A DNA stretch of 64,000 nucleotides from Castellaniella sp041675725 (GCF_041675725.1 NZ_JBAYTI010000005.1:1-64000); one strand, 5' to 3'; shown: positions 21,733 through 31,623, counted from the stretch's first letter. Numbers and translations: made by a program. Notes: a model not told the origin generated them from the letters alone.

Positions 21733-21993
21733 GTGGCCTCAGACTCCATCCCCATGTTTGCCGAAAACACCTATCCGCTCGATGCCCGCGGCATTGCCAA
21801 GCGATTCAGGCACGCCGCCATCTTTGGCGCCCTGTCTGCGCTGCAGCCCGGCGAAACCATGCGGTTTTGCAACGATCACGATCCCCTGCCCCTGCTGCAA
21901 CAGCTCAAGAATCATTTTGGGGCCAATATCGAGTTCGAATACCTGGCACGCAACCCGGGCGAAATCGTCATCGATTTCCACATCGTGTCATAG
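21733..21993 (+). CDS. DUF2249 domain protein
   Basis: 86-residue single-domain DUF2249 protein (TusA-like fold). Matching features are PLDARGIAKRFRH (the LDxRG start of the domain), the LQPGETMRFCNDHDPLPLLQQL stretch and the closing EFEYLARNPGEIVIDFHI. DUF2249 proteins are common near denitrification, NO-response and hemerythrin genes; their biochemistry is unsettled. The GTG start at 21733 is used because AGGA lies upstream; an internal ATG at 21754 is also possible. A second DUF2249 gene is at 36479, so this genome region holds at least two. Confidence 0.75.
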   Translation: MASDSIPMFAENTYPLDARGIAKRFRHAAIFGALSALQPGETMRFCNDHDPLPLLQQLKNHFGANIEFEYLARNPGEIVIDFHIVS

Positions 21994-22018
21994 CAGCAGG
22001 CGCGTTTCGCGCCGGTGC

Positions 22019-22696
22019 TCATGTCGGCGGCCGGGTGTCGGGACGGACGGCCAGCAGTTCGCACAGCAAGTCGATATGGGCCTGGCGAAAGTCTGGATCC
22101 GGTGCGCTGTCCGGGCCAAACAGCACCCGCCACAGCAACACGTGAATGGCCGGTGACAAGGCCAGCCAGGGGTGGCGCGCCAGGACGCTGCCGCGCAGCG
22201 GGCCACTGGCAAGATTCTTGGCGATCAGCCCCGCCACTTGCGTGGCCCGCAGGTGGCCCACGCTGTTTTTCCATTCGTTCACGCGCAACGGCACGCGGGC
22301 GCGTTCCGGAATGAGCAATTGCACGATGGCCACCGTATCGGGCGCCAGCACGGTGGCGTCGAGCTGATTCACGACCCATTCGGCAACCGCGCGGCTGGAA
22401 GCGCCCGCCGCCAGCTGCGGCATGTCTTCCCAGCGCATGCGATTCAGGCTGCGATCGAGCAGTGCCTTGAAAATCGCATCTTTGCTGTCGAAATGCGCGT
22501 ATAGCCCCCCCTTGGACAACCCGGCCTGGCGGGCGATGTCATCCATGCGGGTGGCGGCAAAACCCTGCCGGGAGAACGCGGCCAGCGCGGCATCCAGTAT
22601 CTGCGGTACCCGCTCTTCGGGAGTCAGGCGTAAGCGCGGTGCACGCGACCGGGCCGAGACAGGCCGGTCGCCGTGAGGGTGATCTTCGGATTGCAT
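22019..22696 (-). CDS. TetR/AcrR family transcriptional repressor
   Basis: 225-residue repressor. The N-terminal TetR DNA-binding domain is clear (QILDAALAAFSRQGFAATRMD followed by the helix-turn-helix IARQAGLSKGGLYAHFDSKDAIF). The C-terminal ligand domain is unassigned. It diverges from the efflux operon at 22784, and a palindromic operator sits between the two, so it very probably controls that operon and itself. The E. coli counterpart of this layout is the TetR regulator CecR next to ybhGFSR, but the transporter here is closer to RbbA. Confidence 0.88.
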   Translation of the reverse strand: MQSEDHPHGDRPVSARSRAPRLRLTPEERVPQILDAALAAFSRQGFAATRMDDIARQAGLSKGGLYAHFDSKDAIFKALLDRSLNRMRWEDMPQLAAGASSRAVAEWVVNQLDATVLAPDTVAIVQLLIPERARVPLRVNEWKNSVGHLRATQVAGLIAKNLASGPLRGSVLARHPWLALSPAIHVLLWRVLFGPDSAPDPDFRQAHIDLLCELLAVRPDTRPPT

Positions 22697-22730
22697 ATCA
22701 CATCTTTTAATTTTATTCCATCAGGATTTC

Positions 22731-22758
22731 TGCTATATTACATACCGACCAGTCGGTA
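22731..22758 (+). promoter_or_regulatory. Extended -10 promoter and TetR operator of the efflux operon
   Basis: TGCTATATT (22731-22739) is an extended -10 element (TGn plus TATATT). Four bases further on is the perfect palindrome TACCGAC-CA-GTCGGTA (22743-22758), which covers the predicted start site near 22746. A repressor dimer there would block both the plus-strand efflux operon and probably the minus-strand tetR gene. Confidence 0.75.
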
Positions 22759-22783
22759 GTCAATTCAATACGAGGACCGCACC

Positions 22784-24277
22784 ATGGCTTTCCGCGTTCG
22801 CGCCAGGCGGCTGTTACCCGGGCTCATCGGCCTGTCGGTGCTGGCTGGCTGTACTTCGCTGGCGCCCGAATACAAGCGCCCGCCGGCCCCCATCCCTGCG
22901 CAGTTTCCCGTCGATTCAACCCACCCCGAAGAGTACGCCGAAGGGCCGGCGGCAGCCGAACTGGCCTGGGCAGACTACTTCACCGAGCCCGGGCTGCAAG
23001 ACCTGATCGCCCGTGCACTGGCCAACAACCGCGATTTGCGCACGGCCTTGCTGCGCATCGAAGAGGCACGCGCCGCGTACGGCATTTCTCGCGCCGAACG
23101 GGCCCCCACGATCGGCCTGGGCGCAGACGCGGCGCGTAGCCGCAGCGCCGCCGATTTCAGCCCGGCGGGCCAGGCCACGGTCTCCAGCCAATACCAGCTC
23201 GGCGTGGGCGTCAATCACTGGGAACTGGACTTCTGGGGGCGTATACGCAGCCTGAACGACGCCGCGCTGGAAACCTACCTGGCGACCACCGAAGCCTGGC
23301 GTGCGGCCAGCCTGTTATTGATCCTGCAGGTGGCCGATGGCTACCTGAATCTGCGCGCCCTGGACGAACGTATCGACCTGGCCGAACAGGCGTTGGCCAC
23401 GCGCACGGAATCACGCCGGGTGTTCGCGCGCCGCTACGAAGTGGGCTCGGCTTCACGCCTGGACCTCACCCAGGCTGACCTCCTGCAACAGCAAGCCCAG
23501 GCCCTGGTGCAGCAGCTGCAGCTCGAACGCAGTGCACAAATGCACGCGCTGGGGGTGTGGGTGGGCGAACCCGGCCTGCAGCTGCCGCCTGTCGGCCAGC
23601 CCCTGTCGGCCATGGCACCCTGGCGCGAACTGGCGCCGGGCCTGCCCTCCGAGCTGCTGCAAAACCGCCCCGACATGATTGCCGCCGAGCACATGCTCAA
23701 GGCCGCCAATGCCCGCATCGGCGCAGCGCGCGCCCTGTTTTTTCCACGCATCGCCCTGACCGGGCTGTCTGGCACAGCCAGTGCCGAGCTCGACGGCCTG
23801 TTCGGCGGCGGCACGCGCGTCTGGTCCTTCGCGCCCAGCATTTCCCTGCCGCTGTTCGATGGCGGCGAGCGGCGCGCGCAGCTCGAACTGACCGAAGTAC
23901 GCCGCGACCTGGCTGTGACGCACTACGAGAACACCATCCAGAACGCCTTTCGGGACGTCGCCGATGCGCTGGCGGCGCGCCAGTGGCAACAGGCACGGCT
24001 GGCCACGCTGCAGGCCACTGAAATCACGCAGGCCGAGCGGGCACGCCTGGCGAACCGACGCTATGAAGCCGGCGCCGCGCGGTACTTCGAAGTCCTGGAC
24101 GCCGAGCGCGACCTGCTGGCGACGCAGCAACAACTGGTGCTTGCGCACCAAGCCCTGCTGATCGCGCGTCTGCGCCTGTACAACGCGCTGGGGGGCGGTT
24201 CCACAGGCCTGGACCCCGCCGCGCCTGCGGCGCCATCCGCGCAACGCCAGACCCATTCAACGCCAAGGACGCTCTAA
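22784..24277 (+). CDS. Efflux outer-membrane lipoprotein, NodT/OprM family
   Basis: TolC-like outer-membrane channel for a tripartite efflux pump; 497 residues. The lipoprotein signal ends in LAGC (lipidated C23), followed by TSLAPEYKRPPAP, standard for the NodT family. Two OEP repeats are visible, with LELDFWGRIRSL in the first half and ISLPLFDGGERRAQLEL in the second. It is the first gene of the operon OMF-HlyD-rbbA-yhhJ; the next ATG follows the stop without a gap. E. coli yhiI-rbbA-yhhJ lacks its own channel. Confidence 0.92.
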   Translation: MAFRVRARRLLPGLIGLSVLAGCTSLAPEYKRPPAPIPAQFPVDSTHPEEYAEGPAAAELAWADYFTEPGLQDLIARALANNRDLRTALLRIEEARAAYGISRAERAPTIGLGADAARSRSAADFSPAGQATVSSQYQLGVGVNHWELDFWGRIRSLNDAALETYLATTEAWRAASLLLILQVADGYLNLRALDERIDLAEQALATRTESRRVFARRYEVGSASRLDLTQADLLQQQAQALVQQLQLERSAQMHALGVWVGEPGLQLPPVGQPLSAMAPWRELAPGLPSELLQNRPDMIAAEHMLKAANARIGAARALFFPRIALTGLSGTASAELDGLFGGGTRVWSFAPSISLPLFDGGERRAQLELTEVRRDLAVTHYENTIQNAFRDVADALAARQWQQARLATLQATEITQAERARLANRRYEAGAARYFEVLDAERDLLATQQQLVLAHQALLIARLRLYNALGGGSTGLDPAAPAAPSAQRQTHSTPRTL

Positions 24278-25366
24278 ATGAAGACACACCTCAGAAAATG
24301 GCTACCCCTGGCCATGCTCGTCATCCTGGGGGCGGGGGCCTGGCTCGCCTGGAGCCACTGGAATGATTCGACCGCAACCGACGGTTTCGTGATGGGCAAC
24401 GGCCGCATGGAGGCCACCGAGATCGACGTCGCCACCAAGCTGCCCGGGCGGCTGGCCGAAGTGCACGTACGAGAAGGCGATTTCGTGCGCGCCGGCGACG
24501 TCCTGGCGCGCATGGACGTCAGTGCCTTGAACGCCGCCCGCAGCGAAGCCGAGGCCCGGCACGCGCAGGCCCGCCACGGCGTCGCCACGGCACACGCGCA
24601 GGTGGCCCTGCGCGAGAGCGACCTGCGTGCCGCCCGGGCACTGGTCACGCTGCGCGAAAGCGAACTCGATGCCGCCCGCCGGCGCCTGAACCGTTCAGAA
24701 GCGCTGGCGCGTGACGGCGCCTCGTCACAGCAGGAACTCGATGACGATCGCGCCCGCGTGCAAGGCGCGCAAGCCGCCCTCGCCGCCGCCCAAGCCCAGG
24801 CTGACGCGGCCGTCGCGGCCATTCAAGCCGCCCAGACCCAAGTGACCGGCGCCGAAGCGCAAGTGGCCGCGGCTGTCGCCAGCGTGGCGCGCATCGATGC
24901 CGACCTGCAGGACGCCGACCTGCGCGCCCCGCGTGATGGCCGCGTCCAGATCATCACGGCCCGCGCGGGCGAGGTACTGGGTGCCGGCGGTCGCGTGTTG
25001 AACCTGCTCGATCTGGCCGATGTCTACATGACGTTTTTCGTACCCGAGACCGACGCCGGGCGCATTGCCCTGGGCAGCGAAGTCCGCATCGTGCTGGATG
25101 CCGCGCCCGAATACGTCATTCCGGCACAGGTGTCCTTTGTAGCAAGCCAGGCCCAGTTCACGCCCAAAACCGTCGAGACCGCCAGCGAACGCCAGAAGCT
25201 GATGTTCCGGGTACGCGCCCAACTGCCCCCCGCGCTGCTGCGCCGGCACCTCGAACAGGTCAAGACGGGTGTGCCGGGGGTCGCCTGGCTGAAACTCGAT
25301 GCACAGGCCCACTGGCCCGAATCCCTTGCGGTCACCCAGTCGCTGCAGACGATCCTGGAGGACTGA
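24278..25366 (+). CDS. HlyD-family periplasmic adaptor (YhiI-like)
   Basis: Membrane-fusion protein of the efflux system; 362 residues. One N-terminal TM anchor (LPLAMLVILGAGAWLAW), a biotinyl-lipoyl-like half motif (GRMEATEIDVATKLPGRLAEVHV), a long Ala/Arg/Gln-rich coiled-coil hairpin (about residues 90-210), the returning lipoyl half (LRAPRDGRVQIITARAGEVL) and a beta-barrel domain. By order it corresponds to E. coli YhiI, the partner of RbbA. It links the inner-membrane ABC unit to the outer-membrane lipoprotein encoded just upstream. Confidence 0.88.
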   Translation: MKTHLRKWLPLAMLVILGAGAWLAWSHWNDSTATDGFVMGNGRMEATEIDVATKLPGRLAEVHVREGDFVRAGDVLARMDVSALNAARSEAEARHAQARHGVATAHAQVALRESDLRAARALVTLRESELDAARRRLNRSEALARDGASSQQELDDDRARVQGAQAALAAAQAQADAAVAAIQAAQTQVTGAEAQVAAAVASVARIDADLQDADLRAPRDGRVQIITARAGEVLGAGGRVLNLLDLADVYMTFFVPETDAGRIALGSEVRIVLDAAPEYVIPAQVSFVASQAQFTPKTVETASERQKLMFRVRAQLPPALLRRHLEQVKTGVPGVAWLKLDAQAHWPESLAVTQSLQTILED

Positions 25367-25375
25367 GGTCGCACG

Positions 25376-28222
25376 ATGAACGCCCCTGAGGCCCCTCTGT
25401 CCCCTGTCATTCGGCTGCGCGACGTGCGCCTGCGCTACGGTCAGGTCCAGGCCCTGGATGGCATCGACCTCGAGCTCCCGGGTCGCTGCATAGTCGGGCT
25501 GATCGGCCCCGATGGCGTTGGCAAATCCAGCCTGCTGTCTCTGCTTGCCGGCGCACGCCGGATCCAGCACGGCACAGTCGAAGTCCTGGGCGGCGATATG
25601 CGCCAAACCGCCCATCGCAGCCAGGTGGGGCCACGCATTGCCTACATGCCGCAAGGGCTGGGGCGCAACCTCTATCCCACGCTGTCGGTCGAGGAGAACC
25701 TGCAGTTTTTCGGGCGCCTGTTCGGCCACGGCCACAGCGAACGCCGGCAGCGCATCGATCGGCTGACGCAGGCCACTGGCCTGTATCCGTTCCTGCACCG
25801 GCCAGCCGGCAAGCTCTCGGGCGGCATGAAGCAAAAGCTCGGCCTGTGCTGTGCACTGATCCACGATCCCGACCTCCTGATCCTGGACGAGCCCACGACG
25901 GGCGTGGATCCGCTGGCACGGGCCCAATTCTGGGATCTGATCGCGCAAATCCGTGCCGAACGGCCTGGCATGAGCGTGGTGGTGGCCACCGCCTACATGG
26001 ATGAAGCCCAGCGCTTCGATTGGCTCGTGGGCATGGATGACGGGCGGATCCTCGCCACCGGCACACCCGCCGAACTGCTGCGGCGCACTGGCAGCACCTC
26101 GCTCGAGGCCGCCTTCATCGGCCTGCTGCCCGAACACAAGCGGCAGGATCACGCCGAAGTGGTCATTCCGCCGCTGCAGGTGGACGACGGCGACATCGCC
26201 ATCGAAGCCCGTGACCTGACCATGCGTTTTGGCGATTTCATCGCAGTCGACCACGTCAGCTTCCGCATTCGCCGCGGCGAGATATTCGGATTCCTCGGCT
26301 CCAACGGCTGTGGCAAGACCACCACCATGAAAATGCTGACCGGTCTGCTCGAACCCAGCGAAGGCCAGGCCTGGTTGTTCGGTCAGCCGGTCGATGCCGC
26401 CAACCCCGCCACCCGCAAGCGAGTCGGCTACATGACACAAGCCTTCTCGCTGTACAGCGAGCTGACGGTACGCCAGAACCTGGTGCTGCACGCGCAGCTG
26501 TTCAGCGTGCCCGATGCCGAAATCCCCGGCCGCGTGCACGATATGGTGCGGCGTTTCGGCCTGGACGAAGCCATCGACAAGCTGCCGCCCCAATTGCCGC
26601 TGGGGATGCGCCAGCGCTTGTCGCTGGCCGTTGCCATGGTGCATCAACCCGAGCTCCTGATCCTGGACGAACCCACGTCCGGGGTGGACCCGGTTGCCCG
26701 CGATGCGTTTTGGCGGCTGCTGGTGACGCTCTCGCGACGCGACCGGGTCACCATCTTCATCTCCACCCACTTCATGAACGAGGCCGCGCGCTGCGACCGC
26801 ATGTCCATGATGCACGCCGGCCGGGTGCTGGACAGCGACACGCCCGCCCGGCTGGTCGAAAAGCGGGGGGCCGGCTCGCTCGAAGAAGCGTTCATCGGCT
26901 ACTTGCTGGAGGCGAGCGGCGAGAGCGGCGAGAGCGGCGAAACCGCCAGGCCCGCTTCAGCGACCGGCGCTGCGTCGACCCCGCCAGCGACTTCCGCCCC
27001 TTGCGCGTTGCCAACGGCGTCGACCCCGCCAACGCCGCGCGATGCGCCCTCCGGCCAATCGGGCCCAGGCGGGCCGTCCCACCCGCCATTCCAGCGCAGG
27101 CCGTTCAGCCCGCAGCGCCTGTTGGCCTATCTATGGCGCGAGACCCTCGAACTGCAGCGCGATCCGATCCGGGCCACATTGGCGCTGGCAGGCTCGATCC
27201 TGCTGATGTTCGTGATCGGCTTCGGCATCAGCATGGACGTGGAAGACTTGCGCTATGCCGTACTGGATCACGACCAGACTACGCTGAGCCGGGACTACGC
27301 GCTGCAACTGTCCGGATCGCGTTACTTCATCGAGCAGCCAGCCATCGTCGACCATGCCGACCTCGACCGGCGCATGCGCAGCGGCGAGCTGATGCTCGCC
27401 CTGGAGATCCCCGAAGGCTTCACGCGCGACCTGCTGCGCAATCGCCCCGTACAGATCGGCGCCTGGGTGGACGGCGCCATGCCGCAACGCGCCGAGACGG
27501 TGCAAGGGTATGTACAAGGCATGCACCAGCATTGGCTGGCCAGCAGGCTGGCCGAACGCGTCGGGCACCAGCCCGCGACCGCCCACATCGAGACGCGCTT
27601 TCGCTATAACCCAGACGTCCAGAGCCTGCCGGCCATGGTACCGGCCGTCATTCCGCTGCTGCTCCTGCTGCTGCCGGCCATGCTCGCAGCCCTGGCAGTA
27701 GTGCGCGAAAAAGAAACCGGCGCCATCATCAACCTGTACGTCACGCCCGCCACCCGCACCGAATTCCTGCTCGGCAAACAGCTGCCCTACGTGGCACTGG
27801 CCCTGCTCAATTTTCTGATCATGAGCCTGCTGGCCGTCACCGTGTTTGGCGTACCGGTGCTGGGCAGCTTCCCAGCGCTGCTGCTGGCGGCGTTGATCTT
27901 CAGCGTCGCCTCGACCGGAATGGGCCTGCTGGCGTCGTCGGTCACCCGCAGCCAGATTGCCGCCCTGTTCATCACCATGGTGGCCACGCTCGTGCCCGTG
28001 ACCCAGTTCGCCGGCCTGATCGACCCCGTACCTTCGCTCGAAGGCGCTGGCCGCCTGATCGGTGAACTGCATCCCGCCAGCCACATGATCACCATCAGCC
28101 GCGGGGTGTTCAACAAGGCGCTGGGGTTCACCGACCTGCCCGATGCATTCCTCACAATGGCGCTGTCCATCCCGGTGATCGTGGGTCTGGCCATCGCCCT
28201 GCTCAGGAAACAGGAGCGCTAG
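25376..28222 (+). CDS. rbbA: RbbA-type ABC transporter: two ATPase domains fused to a permease
   Basis: 948-residue fusion. ATPase 1 has Walker A GPDGVGKSS at 44-52, signature LSGGMKQKLGLC and Walker B LLILDEPTTGVDP. ATPase 2 has Walker A GSNGCGKTT near residue 304, a degenerate signature LPLGMRQRLS and LLILDEPTSGVDP. A low-complexity Gly/Ser/Pro linker (about 515-565) follows, then an ABC-2 permease with a large periplasmic loop (AMPQRAETVQGYVQGMHQ) and about six TM helices. The match to E. coli RbbA (911 residues) extends over the whole length. RbbA has been reported to bind ribosomes and to be an export ATPase; here the operon favours efflux. The GESGESGE repeat in the linker is a short tandem duplication. 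Confidence 0.93.
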   Translation: MNAPEAPLSPVIRLRDVRLRYGQVQALDGIDLELPGRCIVGLIGPDGVGKSSLLSLLAGARRIQHGTVEVLGGDMRQTAHRSQVGPRIAYMPQGLGRNLYPTLSVEENLQFFGRLFGHGHSERRQRIDRLTQATGLYPFLHRPAGKLSGGMKQKLGLCCALIHDPDLLILDEPTTGVDPLARAQFWDLIAQIRAERPGMSVVVATAYMDEAQRFDWLVGMDDGRILATGTPAELLRRTGSTSLEAAFIGLLPEHKRQDHAEVVIPPLQVDDGDIAIEARDLTMRFGDFIAVDHVSFRIRRGEIFGFLGSNGCGKTTTMKMLTGLLEPSEGQAWLFGQPVDAANPATRKRVGYMTQAFSLYSELTVRQNLVLHAQLFSVPDAEIPGRVHDMVRRFGLDEAIDKLPPQLPLGMRQRLSLAVAMVHQPELLILDEPTSGVDPVARDAFWRLLVTLSRRDRVTIFISTHFMNEAARCDRMSMMHAGRVLDSDTPARLVEKRGAGSLEEAFIGYLLEASGESGESGETARPASATGAASTPPATSAPCALPTASTPPTPRDAPSGQSGPGGPSHPPFQRRPFSPQRLLAYLWRETLELQRDPIRATLALAGSILLMFVIGFGISMDVEDLRYAVLDHDQTTLSRDYALQLSGSRYFIEQPAIVDHADLDRRMRSGELMLALEIPEGFTRDLLRNRPVQIGAWVDGAMPQRAETVQGYVQGMHQHWLASRLAERVGHQPATAHIETRFRYNPDVQSLPAMVPAVIPLLLLLLPAMLAALAVVREKETGAIINLYVTPATRTEFLLGKQLPYVALALLNFLIMSLLAVTVFGVPVLGSFPALLLAALIFSVASTGMGLLASSVTRSQIAALFITMVATLVPVTQFAGLIDPVPSLEGAGRLIGELHPASHMITISRGVFNKALGFTDLPDAFLTMALSIPVIVGLAIALLRKQER

Positions 28223-29353
28223 ATGCGGACGCAGACACTCGCCAACATCCGCCGCCTGGGCATCAAGGAACTATGGAGCCTGTGGCGCGACCCCATGATG
28301 CTGGTGCTCATTCTTTACGTGTTCACCGTGGCGGTGTACACGGCGGCCACCGCGATGCCCGAAACGCTGCACAATAGCCCGATCGCGATTGTCGATGCCG
28401 ACGACACGCCGCTGTCGCGGCACATCATCTCGGCCTTCCAGCCCCCGCAGTTCGTGTGGCCGGCGATGATATCCATGCGCGACGTGGATCCAGCCATGGA
28501 CCGGGGGCTGTACACCTTTGCCTTGCAGATCCCGCAAGGCTTCCAGCGCGACGTGCTGGCGGGCCGCAACCCTGCCGTGCAGCTGAACGTGGATGCCACC
28601 CGCATGAGCCAGGCGTTCACCGGCAGCAACGCGGTGCAACAGATCGTGATGGGCGAAATCAATGAATTCGTCCAGCGGCAGCGCGGCCAGACCGTACAGC
28701 CCATCGAATTGGCTTTGCGCTATCGGTTCAACCAGACCCTGGACAACCGCTGGTTCGGCAGCCTGATGCAGGTCATCAACTACATCACCATGCTGTCCAT
28801 CATCCTCACCGGGGCGGCCCTGATCCGCGAACGCGAGCACGGCACGGTCGAGCATCTGCTGGTGATGCCCGTGACCCCCACCGAGATCATGCTCTCGAAA
28901 ATCTGGTCGATGGGGCTCGTGGTGCTGCTGGCCTCAACCCTGTCGATCCACCTGGTGGTGCGCGGCCTGCTGGGGGTGCCCATCGAGGGTTCGCTGTGGC
29001 TGTTTTTCACCGGGGCGGCTTTATGCCTGTTCGCAACCACGTCGATGGGGATCTTCCTGGCCACGATAGCGCGCAACATGCCGCAGTTCGGCATGCTCCT
29101 GGTGCTCATCCTGCTGCCCCTGCAGATGCTCTCGGGCGGGTTTACCCCGCGCGAGAACATGCCCGACCTGGTGCAGTACATCATGCTGCTGGCACCCACC
29201 ACGCACTTCGTCGAACTGGGCCAGGCCATCCTCTACCGGGGCGCCGGCCTCGACGTCGTCTGGCGGCCGTTCCTGTGGCTGATCGCCATCGGCACGACGC
29301 TGTTCGTGCTCTCGATGGCGCGCTTCAGAAAGACCATCAGCCGGATGGCCTGA
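28223..29353 (+). CDS. yhhJ: ABC-2 type permease (YhhJ-like)
   Basis: 376-residue inner-membrane permease, second half of the RbbA pump. It has an N-terminal TM helix, a periplasmic domain of about 150 residues and five C-terminal TM helices. The stretches ALIREREHGTVEHLLVMPVT and LLPLQMLSGGFTPRENMPDL are near-identical to E. coli YhhJ. It begins directly after the rbbA stop (TAG ATG). It is the last gene of the TetR-controlled operon; the next gene starts 20 bp later, so read-through is possible. Confidence 0.92.
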   Translation: MRTQTLANIRRLGIKELWSLWRDPMMLVLILYVFTVAVYTAATAMPETLHNSPIAIVDADDTPLSRHIISAFQPPQFVWPAMISMRDVDPAMDRGLYTFALQIPQGFQRDVLAGRNPAVQLNVDATRMSQAFTGSNAVQQIVMGEINEFVQRQRGQTVQPIELALRYRFNQTLDNRWFGSLMQVINYITMLSIILTGAALIREREHGTVEHLLVMPVTPTEIMLSKIWSMGLVVLLASTLSIHLVVRGLLGVPIEGSLWLFFTGAALCLFATTSMGIFLATIARNMPQFGMLLVLILLPLQMLSGGFTPRENMPDLVQYIMLLAPTTHFVELGQAILYRGAGLDVVWRPFLWLIAIGTTLFVLSMARFRKTISRMA

Positions 29354-29373
29354 TCCACGCCAAAGGACTCTCC

Positions 29374-31623
29374 ATGCTCAACCCCATGACAGCCCTGCAG
29401 GACACCACCGACTACCTCCTGGACGCCTGGCAACGCAGCCTGCTGTATGCCGACATCATGCGTGAGCGCGGCAACCAATATCAGGCTCACAAGCGCGAAA
29501 CCATCCCCAACGTCCTGGATTTTCCGGCGGAGATCGTGCTGCGCGGCGACGCGCTCGAGCGGCCTGTCAACTATGGCCTGGTCCGTATCCGACCGCCCGC
29601 CGACATGCCCTGCGACGAACGCAAGCGCCCATTCATCATCATCGACCCGCGCGCAGGCCACGGACCCGGGATCGGCGGCTTCAAGGCAGACAGTGAGATC
29701 GGCGTCGTGCTGGCCGCCGGACACCCCTGTTATTTCATCGGTTTCACACCACAGCCCATGCCCGGGCAGTCGGTCGAGGACGTGATGCGCGCCGAAGCCG
29801 CGTTCGTGCGGGCGGTCGCCGAACGGCACCCGCAGGCGCAGGGCCGGCCAGCCGTCATCGGCAATTGCCAGGCGGGTTGGCAGATCCTCATGGCGGCCGC
29901 TGTCTGGCCCGAGCTGTTCGGCCCCATCATCGTGGCCGGCACCCCGCTGTCGTACTGGGCGGGCTGGCGCGGCCGCGATCCCATGCGCTACATGGGGGGC
30001 CTGACCGGCGGCAGCTGGCTGACCGCGCTGGCCAGCGATCTGGGCGGCGGCCACTTCGACGGCGCCTGGCTGGTGCAGAATTTTGAAAAACTCAATCCGG
30101 CCAATACCTGGTGGGGGAAAAACCATCATCTGTATGCAGAGGTGGATACCGAAGGGCCGCGTTATCTGAAGTTCGAAAAATACTGGGGCGGCTACGTCTG
30201 CCTGAATGACATCGAGATGCAAACCATCGTCGATGACCTGTTCATCGGCAACAAGCTCGCCTCGGCCGAGCTGGTGACCAGCGACGGCGTACGCATCGAC
30301 CTGCGCAACATCCGCTCACCCATCGTCGTGTTCTGTTCTCACGGCGACAACATCACCCCGCCACCCCAGGCGCTGGGCTGGATCACCGACCTGTATCGCG
30401 ACACGGACGATGTCCGGGCGCACGATCAGACCATCGCATACGCCACTCACGACAGCATCGGACACCTGGGGATCTTCGTCTCATCGGCGGTGGGACGCAA
30501 GGAACACGCCAAATTCGCCAACAACATCGAACTCATCGATTCGCTGCCGGCGGGGCTGTTCGAGCTGAGCGTGGCGGACAAGAAACCAGGCGAATCCCAC
30601 GATGATCTGGTCCAGGGTCAATACCGAATGACGGTACACCAGCGTACGGTCGCCGACGTGCGCGCCATCGTCGCTCCCGACCCGGTCGGGGCTGCGGCCA
30701 GCGACCGGCGCTTCGCAGCGGCGGCCCACGTATCGCAAATCAACCTGGCGCTGTACCGGCGCCTCATGCAACCCTGGATTCGCAGCCTGATCACCCCCCA
30801 GGCCGCCTCGCTGCTACGCAGCAGCCACCCCTTGCGCATCCGCTACGAACTCTGGTCGGACGCGCACCCCCTGGCTGGCCCCATCCAGCAACTGGCCGGC
30901 AACGCCCGGGCGCAACGCGCACCCGTGCACCAAGACAATCCCTGGTGGCGATGGCAGGAAGCGACGTCGGATGCCATCATGGCTGCGCTGGACGGCTGGC
31001 GCGACCAGCGCGACCGCTGGTACGAATGGTTCTTCGAGACAGGGTACGACCAGCCCCTGGTCCAGGCGCTCGCCGGACAGGCTGACCGGCACGCGCCAGC
31101 ACGCCGGCATCCAGGCAACAGCCCGGAACACCAGGCCCTGATGCGCAAGAAGCAGGCCGATGCAAAAGCAGCGCTTATCCAGGGTGGCCTGGATGCCGCC
31201 ACCATACGCGCGCTGTACCACGTACTGCACTGCAGGCGCGAGATCGACGAACGCCAATATCAGCTGGCCCTGCGGCTGTTTCACAGCCGGCAAAGCGTTC
31301 CGCCGTCCTCGGCGCATTATCGCGCCCTGGCGCGCACACAAGCGCTGTTGATGCAAGTGGCGCCCGATCAGGCCATGGCGTCGCTGCCGCGCCTGCTGGC
31401 CGGTGAACCCGCGGCAGATATCCTGCAGGCCATGCGCCACCTCGAAGCGATCCTGAATGCCGGAGGGCCTTTGCAGGGTCCGGCGCTCGAGCGCTGGCAA
31501 CATATACGCAAGCTCTTCGAGGACGCCGCACAAAAGCCCGCCCCGAATCCCCCACTATTGGCCGACAATACGGATTCCGCCCGCCACGGGCGCCACCGTT
31601 CCGGCCCCAAAACCCATGACTGA
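29374..31623 (+). CDS. DUF3141 alpha/beta-hydrolase, PHA-synthase-like
   Basis: 749-residue protein of the DUF3141 family. The first half is a PhaC-like alpha/beta hydrolase: nucleophile elbow VIGNCQAGW with C165 in place of the usual Ser, Asp325 in CSHGDNITPP and His364 in HDSIGHLGIFV, the same Cys-Asp-His set as poly-hydroxyalkanoate synthases. The second half (about 400-749) is Arg/Ala/Gln-rich with no recognised domain. ATG 29374 is chosen; a much longer open frame upstream is antisense-like reading of the yhhJ region. The pta ATG (31616) overlaps its 3' end by 8 bp. Function is unknown; the conserved link with pta-ackA suggests acyl-phosphate or acyl-CoA metabolism. Confidence 0.82.
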   Translation: MLNPMTALQDTTDYLLDAWQRSLLYADIMRERGNQYQAHKRETIPNVLDFPAEIVLRGDALERPVNYGLVRIRPPADMPCDERKRPFIIIDPRAGHGPGIGGFKADSEIGVVLAAGHPCYFIGFTPQPMPGQSVEDVMRAEAAFVRAVAERHPQAQGRPAVIGNCQAGWQILMAAAVWPELFGPIIVAGTPLSYWAGWRGRDPMRYMGGLTGGSWLTALASDLGGGHFDGAWLVQNFEKLNPANTWWGKNHHLYAEVDTEGPRYLKFEKYWGGYVCLNDIEMQTIVDDLFIGNKLASAELVTSDGVRIDLRNIRSPIVVFCSHGDNITPPPQALGWITDLYRDTDDVRAHDQTIAYATHDSIGHLGIFVSSAVGRKEHAKFANNIELIDSLPAGLFELSVADKKPGESHDDLVQGQYRMTVHQRTVADVRAIVAPDPVGAAASDRRFAAAAHVSQINLALYRRLMQPWIRSLITPQAASLLRSSHPLRIRYELWSDAHPLAGPIQQLAGNARAQRAPVHQDNPWWRWQEATSDAIMAALDGWRDQRDRWYEWFFETGYDQPLVQALAGQADRHAPARRHPGNSPEHQALMRKKQADAKAALIQGGLDAATIRALYHVLHCRREIDERQYQLALRLFHSRQSVPPSSAHYRALARTQALLMQVAPDQAMASLPRLLAGEPAADILQAMRHLEAILNAGGPLQGPALERWQHIRKLFEDAAQKPAPNPPLLADNTDSARHGRHRSGPKTHD

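Noticed and set aside
24725..26815. A 696-codon open frame antisense to the HlyD adaptor and rbbA genes
   Set aside because: Low-information sequence caused by high-GC codon use; the plus strand carries complete ABC motifs.
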